The translations under genes were made by a program, and so were the position numbers. Source: an uncultured Bacteroidales bacterium (GTDB taxonomy: Bacteria; Bacteroidota; Bacteroidia; Bacteroidales; Bacteroidaceae). Taken from it: a DNA stretch of 60,076 nucleotides. Below are positions 1 through 5,402 of this stretch, piece after piece; positions within the stretch are counted from its first letter, which is position 1; each line of letters starts with the position of its first letter. Under the pieces are notes generated by a model. The model saw nothing but the letters and a program-made list of their open reading frames with translations. It searched no databases and had not been told where the DNA came from. The stretch is from NCBI GenBank assembly GCA_902801485.1, contig CADCIP010000022.1:1-60076 (forward strand). Direction: 5' to 3'.

Positions 1-239
1 CTGACACTGCCATCCAGATTACCTGCTACGACCGCAACGGTCAGGAGGTGAAGCGCGTAACGAGTGCCGACGAGGGTATCGTTGAAGATAACGATAACGT
101 CAACGATAACGTCAACAATGGTGGCAACGGGAACGATAACGAAAACGAAAACCAGAACGGTGGTAACACCGGTGGCGGTGACAACACCAACGTAAATCCA
201 AACCCTAACCCTAACGAGGGCGGGGAGGATGAAGACTAG
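1..239 (+). CDS. C-terminal end of a probable HU-like DNA-binding protein (5' end outside window)
   Basis: The frame is already open at base 3 and reads DTAIQITCYDRNGQEVKRV before a tail rich in Asn, Asp, Glu and Gly that ends at a TAG at 237-239. A GTG at 48 could be taken as a start, but the clear coding sense upstream shows this is only the end of a longer gene. The fragment carries no diagnostic motif. The HU-like assignment rests on position: in Bacteroidales a histone-like HU-family gene commonly precedes a smalltalk peptide gene, and one follows here. The low-complexity tail is encoded by near-repeats of AACGATAACGTC and could shorten or lengthen by slippage. Confidence 0.5.
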   Translation, partial: DTAIQITCYDRNGQEVKRVTSADEGIVEDNDNVNDNVNNGGNGNDNENENQNGGNTGGGDNTNVNPNPNPNEGGEDED

Positions 240-240
240 T

Positions 241-267
241 GAAGAGCGGGCCTTCGGGCCCCTCTTT
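241..267 (+). terminator. Rho-independent terminator after the first gene
   Basis: A strong stem forms from AAGAG-GGGCC and GGCCC-CTCTT closed by a TTCG tetraloop, followed by a short T run. It starts 2 bases after the stop codon of the preceding gene. Confidence 0.75.
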
Positions 268-268
268 A

Positions 269-326
269 GAGTTTACCGTTTACAGTTTACAGTTTACGGT
301 TTACCGTTGAGAGGTTATCGGTTATG
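269..326. repeat. Heptamer tract, TTTACNG type, with GGTTATC units
   Basis: Five tandem variants of TTTACNG are followed by GTTGAGAGGTTATCGGTTATG. This is the first of about nine related tracts in the window. The rest of the gap to 584 shows no gene I trust; it holds a small AATCTC/GAGATT hairpin near 404-421. Confidence 0.8.
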
Positions 327-584
327 TGGTTCCCTCTTACATCATACATCTTACATCTTTAGGCTGTTTTTAGCGAAGCGGGTTTTTTCTTCTGGTTGGG
401 TTGAAATCTCGAAAGAGATTGATGGTGTGGCTGGGTGCTTTTATCTGGGTGCTTGCACACAAGGAAAAGGACGCAGACATAACATCAAAGACGAAGTCTC
501 AACCTAAGCAGAAGGGTTTTCGGGGTTTTCTTTTATCAACCAACTCGTCAACTAACAAACTTATAAACTTTAAAACTAAACAAA

Positions 585-680
585 ATGAAAAAAGAAACTT
601 GGAAATTTATCATTCAGACGATAGTAGCTATTCTGACTGCTATTCTGACCAGCCTGGGTGTTACCAGCTGCATGAACTAA
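585..680 (+). CDS. Smalltalk-family small peptide (31 aa)
   Basis: The reading is MKKETWKFIIQT, then an Ile/Leu/Thr-rich segment, then LGVTSCMN. The conserved MKKETWKF start and hydrophobic body ending in TSC match the peptides named smalltalk in Bacteroidales genomes, whose function is unknown. The single hydrophobic segment (about residues 8-26) suggests membrane association; the TSC resembles a lipobox but sits at the far C-terminus. It is usually found between an HU-like gene and an N-acetylmuramoyl-alanine amidase gene. The HU-like candidate is upstream here, but no amidase follows. After the stop the same frame stays open for 22 more codons, to 749. Confidence 0.8.
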   Translation: MKKETWKFIIQTIVAILTAILTSLGVTSCMN

Positions 681-770
681 GAGCAGGCATTCCTTCTGGC
701 AGGCTCCATCTTCGGCCTAGACTATTACATTGACAAAGTAACAAAATAAGCTCTGCTTATCTCTAACAAG

Positions 771-802
771 AAAAAGGCATCCATGCGTATGGGTGCCTTT
801 TT
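771..802 (+). terminator. Rho-independent terminator after the smalltalk gene
   Basis: AAAAAGGCA and TGCCTTTTT form the outer stem with CCAT/ATGG inside, ending in a T run. It lies 22 bases after the stop of the post-smalltalk open frame. Confidence 0.8.
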
Positions 803-834
803 GTGATGTATTATTTATTCCCGTTAGCACTATA

Positions 835-862
835 ATGAGCAGCCAAATCAATGGCTGCTCAT
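835..862. repeat. Perfect 11-bp inverted repeat (hairpin)
   Basis: ATGAGCAGCCA and TGGCTGCTCAT flank a 6-base loop. It lacks a long T run, so it may be a weak terminator, an operator or an RNA structure. It lies between the terminator at 771 and the promoter at 939. Confidence 0.6.
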
Positions 863-938
863 TCTTATATAGGCATTTGTGCCAACTGCTATATCATTGC
901 CAAAAAAGAATGTAATACGCAAATATCCTATGCAAAAG

Positions 939-969
939 TTGCTTGATTTGAAAACTTTTTGTAATTTTG
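939..969 (+). promoter_or_regulatory. Promoter for the YDRSGS-repeat gene
   Basis: TTG at 939-941, a 20-base spacer and TAATTTTG at 962-969 fit the Bacteroidetes primary-sigma promoter exactly. The predicted start near 975 gives a leader of about 90 bases. Confidence 0.75.
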
Positions 970-1015
970 CATCCATGAAACAACGAAACGAGAATGAACA
1001 TACTATTAGCAAAGT

Positions 1016-1048
1016 AAAATGAGTTGTCAAACAATGACAGCTCATTTT
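1016..1048 (+). promoter_or_regulatory. Leader hairpin just upstream of the repeat-protein gene
   Basis: AAAATGAGTTGTCA pairs with TGACAGCTCATTTT across a 5-base loop, with a single G-U position. It ends 16 bases before the ATG at 1065, inside the predicted leader. It looks like an intrinsic terminator or a fold that controls ribosome access, so it may be an attenuator. A 15-codon frame starting at 974 ends inside the hairpin, but it begins almost at the predicted transcript start. Confidence 0.55.
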
Positions 1049-1064
1049 ATATATACAACGTTCA

Positions 1065-1472
1065 ATGAAAAAATTAAAGTACATTCTTTCACTCATATTG
1101 CTGACAATGTCCATTCAAGGATATTGCCAGCAGATGTATGACCGCTCGGGCTCTCTCTTAGGACGCTACGATAGCGGCAAGATATATGACCGTTCCGGTT
1201 CCTATGAAGGCAAGGTCGATTCGGGGCGTTTTTATGACCGCTCCGGAAGCTGTATCGGCTACGAACGCGACGGAAAGTTCTACGACCGATCGGGCTCTTA
1301 CATCGGTTATACAAAGGATGAAAAGTTCTATGACCGCTCTGGCAGTTACATCGGTTACATCAGTGGCAACAACGTCTATAACCGTTCCGGTTCACTGATA
1401 GGCAGAGTCAACAGAGTTCCAGACTTGGTAGCTGCCATTGTATATTTTTACGGTTATTACCCTTTACGTTAA
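1065..1472 (+). CDS. Secreted YDRSGS-repeat protein, probable beta-flower type
   Basis: This is a 135-residue protein with a typical signal peptide (MKKLKYILSLILL to GYC at about residue 21). The mature part is six imperfect units of about 16 residues built on (Y/N)(D/N)RSGS, each followed by a Gly-containing turn such as IGY or LGRY. The last unit leads into a hydrophobic tail ending YFYGYYPLR. Such RSGSxIG repeats occur in small proteins described as 4-fold beta-flower folds; that link is from memory and not tested. The protein is probably periplasmic or surface exposed. The function is unknown. The gene stands alone, with its own promoter and a hairpin leader. Confidence 0.75.
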   Translation: MKKLKYILSLILLTMSIQGYCQQMYDRSGSLLGRYDSGKIYDRSGSYEGKVDSGRFYDRSGSCIGYERDGKFYDRSGSYIGYTKDEKFYDRSGSYIGYISGNNVYNRSGSLIGRVNRVPDLVAAIVYFYGYYPLR

Positions 1473-1575
1473 CAAAAGGGAAGTATATACCTGTTGTCCC
1501 TGATTATCTTTTATTTAGGCAATAATATAGAAGTTGGCACAAGATATCTAAAAAAATGAGCAACGATAGTTTACA

Positions 1576-2382
1576 TCAGGTAAACTCGTGGACAAAACAG
1601 TTATAATTCTCATTCCCTCTGGCACCTATGGCAAACTCTATCAGGTCGAAGCTATAGTTCTTTAAGACCTTATGGAACACACTTGCCACAACATCTGCAG
1701 GATTCTCAAAAGCACCACACCCCCAAGCACCTAATATCAGCACTTCGTTTTTCTCCTTGGCAGCTACATCCAATATTTTCCTGATTCGCGATGAAAGCTG
1801 TTCCTCATAGTCGGCAGGCAGATCGTCTTCGTCCCATAATTCAGGCGCAGCACAAGTAATAACATTTACCTTATACCAGTCCTCCATAGGCATCATCTTC
1901 GGAAACACGAGACCTTCTTCCATCATGTCTGTTTTGAAAACTGTTACATCTGGCGTATAAATCAGGTCATCATTACCCATAAAATCTATTTCTCCTGCAT
2001 CGTATTGGTTAATGTGCTTCTGATAGAAGGGGGTATGCATGGCCTCAAGGCAGGGTAGCAACGTAGAACAATGGCATAAAGACTCTTCTTGTGCACCCGA
2101 AGAGAAAGGTGCGCCACCAACAGAATGGCTGTTGGCGAAATTCAGCACTGCAATTTTCTTGCCCTTATACTGACTTGCAGCCTCTAAGCTTCTGTGGTCA
2201 GTCACTTTATAAATGGTGTTGTTTCCGGTGACGGAAGTCAGTTCTATCTTTTCCTCATGAGCCACCATGTATTGGTGTGCAATGGAGTATTCCACTGCTT
2301 TCTTCAGTTCGGGCAATGTCTCGTACTGCTTCTTTGTGTCGGTCATCACCTCAAAGTTGATTCTTCTGTAATTGTACATCAT
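1576..2382 (-). CDS. TIGR02452-type PARG-like macrodomain hydrolase
   Basis: The 268-residue protein carries the hallmark GGAPFSSGAQEE at about residues 89-100, the counterpart of the GG-x-GAQEE loop of microbial poly(ADP-ribose) glycohydrolase-like proteins. It also has NFANSHSVGG, a DLIYTPDVTVF strand, and LGAWGCGAFENP, the phosphate-binding loop typical of macrodomains. The family is expected to remove ADP-ribose or bind related nucleotides in the cytoplasm; the substrate here is unknown. The start at 2382 is 1 base after the stop of the upstream GNAT gene; a Met at residue 13 is an alternative. It is the last gene of the SprT-GNAT-PARG operon. Confidence 0.85.
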   Translation of the reverse strand: MMYNYRRINFEVMTDTKKQYETLPELKKAVEYSIAHQYMVAHEEKIELTSVTGNNTIYKVTDHRSLEAASQYKGKKIAVLNFANSHSVGGAPFSSGAQEESLCHCSTLLPCLEAMHTPFYQKHINQYDAGEIDFMGNDDLIYTPDVTVFKTDMMEEGLVFPKMMPMEDWYKVNVITCAAPELWDEDDLPADYEEQLSSRIRKILDVAAKEKNEVLILGAWGCGAFENPADVVASVFHKVLKNYSFDLIEFAIGARGNENYNCFVHEFT

Positions 2383-2383
2383 G

Positions 2384-2962
2384 TTATCTGATTGGTTTGT
2401 CTTGGCAAAGGGTTTGAAAATAGGCGGTATTCCATATCTCGTAGCTTTTCCTTAATGCTGCTAACAATGATCCGAGCTCTATGTCGGGACCTTTTATATG
2501 GACATCGTAATTGGCATAATATGGACTGCTCCTTTTAAAGGGAACATTTCTGAATCCATTCTTCAGGAGAAATATTTTACGATGGACACATGTGGCCAGC
2601 TGATCGCTGTCGCTCATCGCTACTTCGCTGAGCAGCAAATAAGTACGGTCAGGATTACTACAGACATGACGCAGCAACATGGTGCCATAGCCTTTCCTAC
2701 GAAATGATTCTCTGACGTGAAGGTGCGTGATGTAGGTTGCCTGGAAGAAATCGAATGTTATGACATAGCCGACACACTGGTCTTCCTCTGCTATGGCCAA
2801 TAACCTTGGAGACGAGCTCCGGGTTTCGGGGCCATACAGAAGACTGGCCAATATCTGGGGTTCAACACGATTTTCCGACAAATCTTCTACTATAGACTTG
2901 TAGAACTCATCATCACAGGATACCTGTCTGATGGTAACGGTAGGTTGGGAATTCTTGTTCAT
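2384..2962 (-). CDS. GNAT-family N-acetyltransferase
   Basis: The 192-residue protein contains the acetyl-CoA binding motif A as LHVRESFRRKGYGTMLL (about residues 80-96), including the R-R-K-G-Y-G loop that grips the CoA pyrophosphate. Upstream strands (LLAIAEEDQCVGYVITF) fit the GNAT fold. The C-terminal 60 residues, with a His/Lys-rich stretch, are less standard and may form the substrate site. The substrate cannot be told from sequence. It begins 10 bases after the SprT-like gene and ends 1 base before the PARG-like gene, so the three are almost certainly cotranscribed. Confidence 0.85.
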   Translation of the reverse strand: MNKNSQPTVTIRQVSCDDEFYKSIVEDLSENRVEPQILASLLYGPETRSSSPRLLAIAEEDQCVGYVITFDFFQATYITHLHVRESFRRKGYGTMLLRHVCSNPDRTYLLLSEVAMSDSDQLATCVHRKIFLLKNGFRNVPFKRSSPYYANYDVHIKGPDIELGSLLAALRKSYEIWNTAYFQTLCQDKPIR

Positions 2963-2972
2963 TGTTTACTGT

Positions 2973-3434
2973 TTATCTGTCAAATAGCCGAATGAATATT
3001 TTACCCAACAAACCGTCCTTTGGCTTATCCACAATCAGTTCGAGGTCGTTATATACCATTATATTCATACCGTAGGTTTTGTTGAGGCGTTTCATGTGTT
3101 TTCTGAAATGCCTGCCATGACCTAACAATCCGTCAAAATGCTTCCCTTCAACGGTTGTTACATACATGTGTATCATTTCATGAACAAGAACATCCCTAAG
3201 TGTTTCATCCGTCCATCTTACATTTCTCGACATACCGATACGGCTTTCTATCTTACCGTTTTTCTTTGTTTCGAAATTATATTTCCCGTATGTACTGCCT
3301 GAAATTAACCAGTAGAATCTACATTTACCTAATTCCCCGTTGAAATACATCTTATTGTATTTGTCAAACAGTTCGTACAGTATTTCCCTACCGGTTTCCT
3401 TACCATTAAGAAGTAAAGTGTATTTCTTACCCAT
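2973..3434 (-). CDS. SprT-like zinc metalloprotease domain protein
   Basis: The 153-residue protein shows the zinc-site helix HEMIHMYV (residues 85-92) with a third ligand candidate in GHGRHF (105-110), the arrangement of SprT/Spartan-type domains. YELFDKYNKMYFNGEL near residue 20 is the usual N-terminal helix of this fold. Spartan proteins cut DNA-protein crosslinks in eukaryotes; the bacterial role is less clear. No C-terminal zinc ribbon is seen. This is the first gene of the operon. Its promoter lies inside the left 67-bp inverted repeat and is nearly the same as the promoter of the AAA+ gene at 5403. Confidence 0.85.
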   Translation of the reverse strand: MGKKYTLLLNGKETGREILYELFDKYNKMYFNGELGKCRFYWLISGSTYGKYNFETKKNGKIESRIGMSRNVRWTDETLRDVLVHEMIHMYVTTVEGKHFDGLLGHGRHFRKHMKRLNKTYGMNIMVYNDLELIVDKPKDGLLGKIFIRLFDR

Positions 3435-3454
3435 ATATTCTTGTTTTGAAGTTC

Positions 3455-3521
3455 GTAACTGAATTCGGCTGCAAAGGTAAAGCGAAAATTCCTTCTAAAC
3501 GAATTCTATATACGTATATCG
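3455..3521 (-). repeat. Left 67-bp inverted repeat with a left-facing promoter
   Basis: This stretch is the reverse complement of 5315-5381 with 4 mismatches in 67. It carries a minus-strand TACCTTTG (-7, at 3472-3479) and a weakened -33 (TCG in place of TTG). It also holds the perfect 12-bp palindrome ATATACGTATAT at 3508-3519, upstream of the -33. It drives the SprT-GNAT-PARG operon. The match stops where the coding leaders begin and where the heptamer array starts. Confidence 0.9.
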
Positions 3522-3526
3522 TTTAT

Positions 3527-3840
3527 GGGTTAGCGGTTAGCGGTTAGCGGTTAGCGGTTAGGGGTTAGCGGTTAGCGTTATAAACAGTAAACGGTAAACG
3601 GTAAATCGGTTAGCGGTTAGCGGTTAGAGGTTAGCGGAACTGTAAACTGTAAACAGTAAATCGGTTAGCGGTTAGAGGTTAGCGGTTAGCGGCGAATAAC
3701 GGTAAACTGTAAACGGTAAACGGTAAACAGTAAATCGGTTAGTGGTTAGCGGTTAGCGGTTAGCGGTTAGAGGTTAGCGGTTAGCGGTTAGCGGAACGGT
3801 AAACTGTAAACGGTAAACTGTAAACGGTAAACTGTAAACT
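3527..3840. repeat. Left heptamer array of the island (GGTTAGC and GTAAACN units)
   Basis: About 310 bp of tandem GGTTAGC-like heptamers alternates with blocks of AAACGGT/AAACTGT heptamers. The orientation is the reverse of the array at 5060-5316, so the arms of the inverted repeat extend into the arrays. No gene is contained. Confidence 0.9.
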
Positions 3841-3875
3841 TATTTTCCTCTTTAACAAACCTTAAGATGAAAAAA

Positions 3876-3906
3876 TTGTCTGTTTCAAATGTAATACATA
3901 ATTTTG
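3876..3906 (+). promoter_or_regulatory. Promoter inside the island
   Basis: TTG at 3876-3878, exactly 20 bases, then TAATTTTG at 3899-3906. The predicted start is near 3912. Transcription would run right through the structured leader toward the gene at 4362. Confidence 0.75.
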
Positions 3907-3911
3907 CACCG

Positions 3912-4361
3912 AGTTTTCAAGCGTATGTGTCTGAAAAGGCACAAAAAAGCCTCAGCGTAAGATACTGTATTCGACCCGTTGAGCAATTCGCTACTAATTC
4001 TGCAGACTCTGCCGAAAGGCAAATGGAAATATATAGTATAGTCTGTCAGAGCAAAGGAGATAAGCGCCCTTATGAGTGGGGCGCCTCCAGAAGAGATCTT
4101 TGAAAAACAAGTTAGATCAAGAGACAGCCCCGAGCTGCCCCAACCGAGCACATAATCGCCACGGTGGGAAAATGATCTGAATTAACAGTTTAGTAATAAC
4201 CGATTAATTAAATTAGATTATGACAAAATTATTTTCTTTCTTGTGTATCATTTGTGCGGAGGTGTCCACGACCTTCTCACCAGGTAGTCGTGTTTTGCGT
4301 CAACCTTTGACGTCAGCGTTATTGTGTGTTATTATGTTGAACCAGTAAATACCTTATATAT
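3912..4361 (+). ncRNA. Long structured leader or small RNA of unknown family
   Basis: About 450 bases separate the promoter from the next gene. Foldable elements include TGCC-GAAA-GGCA near 4010-4022, enclosed by GCAGACT/AGTCTGT; GCGCCC/GGGGCGC near 4062-4083; GATCT/AGATC near 4096-4118; CACGAC/GTCGTG near 4268-4293; and CGTCAA/TTGACG near 4299-4313. I do not recognise a known RNA family (it is not tmRNA, RNase P, SRP RNA or a known riboswitch). It may be a regulatory 5' leader for the gene at 4362 or a separate RNA. The ends are inferred. A 78-codon frame starting at 3867 overlaps the promoter and is not believed. Confidence 0.45.
4220..4348 (+). CDS. Possible small hydrophobic leader peptide (42 aa)
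   Basis: ATG at 4220 opens a 42-codon frame beginning MTKLFSFLCIICAEVS and ending LLCVIMLNQ, with two hydrophobic stretches. It stops 13 bases before the ATG of the gene at 4362, so translation of the two could be coupled. The frame spans both strong hairpins near 4268 and 4299, so translating it would disrupt them, as in attenuator leaders. There is no homology evidence. Confidence 0.25.
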   Translation: MTKLFSFLCIICAEVSTTFSPGSRVLRQPLTSALLCVIMLNQ

Positions 4362-5060
4362 ATGACTATCGTAGCAGACAATCACCGCATATCCATCGAT
4401 GTTGACCCATTACTCGTTTTAATTTTCCTTGGCAACAAAGTAGATAAGAAGATACTCTACGACTTCGCAGCCCCCGACTTCAACATCGTCGTCAGACCAT
4501 CCGACAAGCGTCGTTACTCATCCAAGGACGGAGACTATGATATTGTTCTCCGCAAGAACGACGGCAAGGAAATACTCCTCGACATGCCCCATCGTGGTCC
4601 GAAAATGCTCTATGTACTCTCGCTCCTTTGCCAGAAAGTGGTAGGCGGACTTCCCAACAAGTACTTCAAGAACGAGAATGCAGCAAAAGCCATAGCATCA
4701 CTCTTTAACAAACTCTACCGTTCGGGTGGTGATTTATGGGTCAGCAGCTGCGCCGTTAACAATCACAACCTCTCGACATTCCGTACCCATGCCAAGAACG
4801 CCGTGGAAGAAAACACTGCGTTGGACAATGTCTCGCGCTATTGGTGCGGCTTCGAGGACGAGAAGCGCAGTGTAGGCAAGAAGCAGCTACAGCTTCGCAG
4901 AATACGCATTCCCAACGAACGTATAATCTTCGAGGACGCAACGCACAGCCCTGTCACCTTCGAACAGATTATGGATCAGTTGCCCCCATTGGAGGACCTG
5001 TTCGGATTCAGGAACAAGACCACAGAGTACATTCGGGAGCTACGATCGAAGAACAGTTGA
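4362..5060 (+). CDS. Unrecognised 232-aa protein inside the inverted-repeat island
   Basis: I do not recognise this protein. It has no signal peptide or membrane segment and looks cytoplasmic. The N-terminal 75 residues read as alternating strands (RISIDVDPLLVLIFLGNKV, then VVRPSDKRRYSSKDGDYDI). A helical middle follows (KAIASLFNKLYRSGG), then a basic stretch rich in Arg/Lys/Gln (RSVGKKQLQLRRIRIPNER). The C-terminus is EYIRELRSKNS. The basic region would suit nucleic-acid binding, but that is only a guess. It is the only substantial gene between the 67-bp repeats and lies downstream of a long structured leader. Its stop is joined at once by the right-hand heptamer array. Confidence 0.75.
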   Translation: MTIVADNHRISIDVDPLLVLIFLGNKVDKKILYDFAAPDFNIVVRPSDKRRYSSKDGDYDIVLRKNDGKEILLDMPHRGPKMLYVLSLLCQKVVGGLPNKYFKNENAAKAIASLFNKLYRSGGDLWVSSCAVNNHNLSTFRTHAKNAVEENTALDNVSRYWCGFEDEKRSVGKKQLQLRRIRIPNERIIFEDATHSPVTFEQIMDQLPPLEDLFGFRNKTTEYIRELRSKNS

Positions 5061-5316
5061 GAGTTTACGGTTTACGGTTTACTGTTTACTGTTTACGGTT
5101 TACTGTTTACGGTTTACGGTTCCGCTAACCGATAACAGTTGAGAGTTTAGAGTTTAAAGTTGAGAGACAGTTTATAAAGTTTAGAGTTTACAGTTTACCG
5201 TTCCGCTAACCGCTAACCGATTTAGAGTTTACAGTTTACTGTTTACCGTTTACAGTTCCTCTAACCGCTAACCTCTAACCGCTAACCACTAACCACTAAC
5301 CGCTAACCGCTAACCG
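5060..5316. repeat. Right heptamer array of the island (GTTTACN and GCTAACC units)
   Basis: Blocks of GTTTACGG/GTTTACTG heptamers are followed by GCTAACC heptamers, the reverse-complement order of the left array. It also contains the degenerate block GTTGAGAGTTTAGAGTTTA. Bases 5168-5218 recur exactly at 11510-11560. Confidence 0.9.
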
Positions 5317-5381
5317 ATATACGTATATAGAATTTGTTGGGAAGGGATTTTCGCTTTACCTTTGCAGCCGAATTCAGTTAC
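5315..5381 (+). repeat. Right 67-bp inverted repeat with a right-facing promoter
   Basis: This is the partner of 3455-3521. The promoter is perfect: TTG at 5334-5336, 20 bases, TACCTTTG at 5357-5364. The palindrome ATATACGTATAT is at 5317-5328, 5 bases upstream of the -33. Sequence identity ends at CAGTTAC, about 20 bases before the ATG at 5403. No target-site duplication is seen outside the two repeats. Confidence 0.9.
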
Positions 5382-5402
5382 ACACCAAATCTAATAAGCC
5401 GA

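Noticed and set aside
401-733. 110-codon frame over the smalltalk gene
   Set aside because: It begins with TTG, crosses the smalltalk gene in another frame, and has no protein-like features.
3527-3840. Tandem repeats that could be taken for a CRISPR array
   Set aside because: The units are 7 bp with no unique spacers of constant length, and no cas genes are present.
3867-4103. 78-codon frame beginning MKKLSVSNV
   Set aside because: Its first codons are the -33 and -7 elements of a perfect promoter, so transcription begins inside it. The region is better read as a structured leader.
3455-5381. Insertion sequence or integron-like element
   Set aside because: No transposase, integrase or target-site duplication. 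The terminal repeats are promoter regions that continue the flanking genes' leaders.
5334-5402. Upstream TTG start for the AAA+ gene
   Set aside because: The TTG is the -33 element, and transcription should begin near 5370, so the ATG at 5403 is the first usable start.
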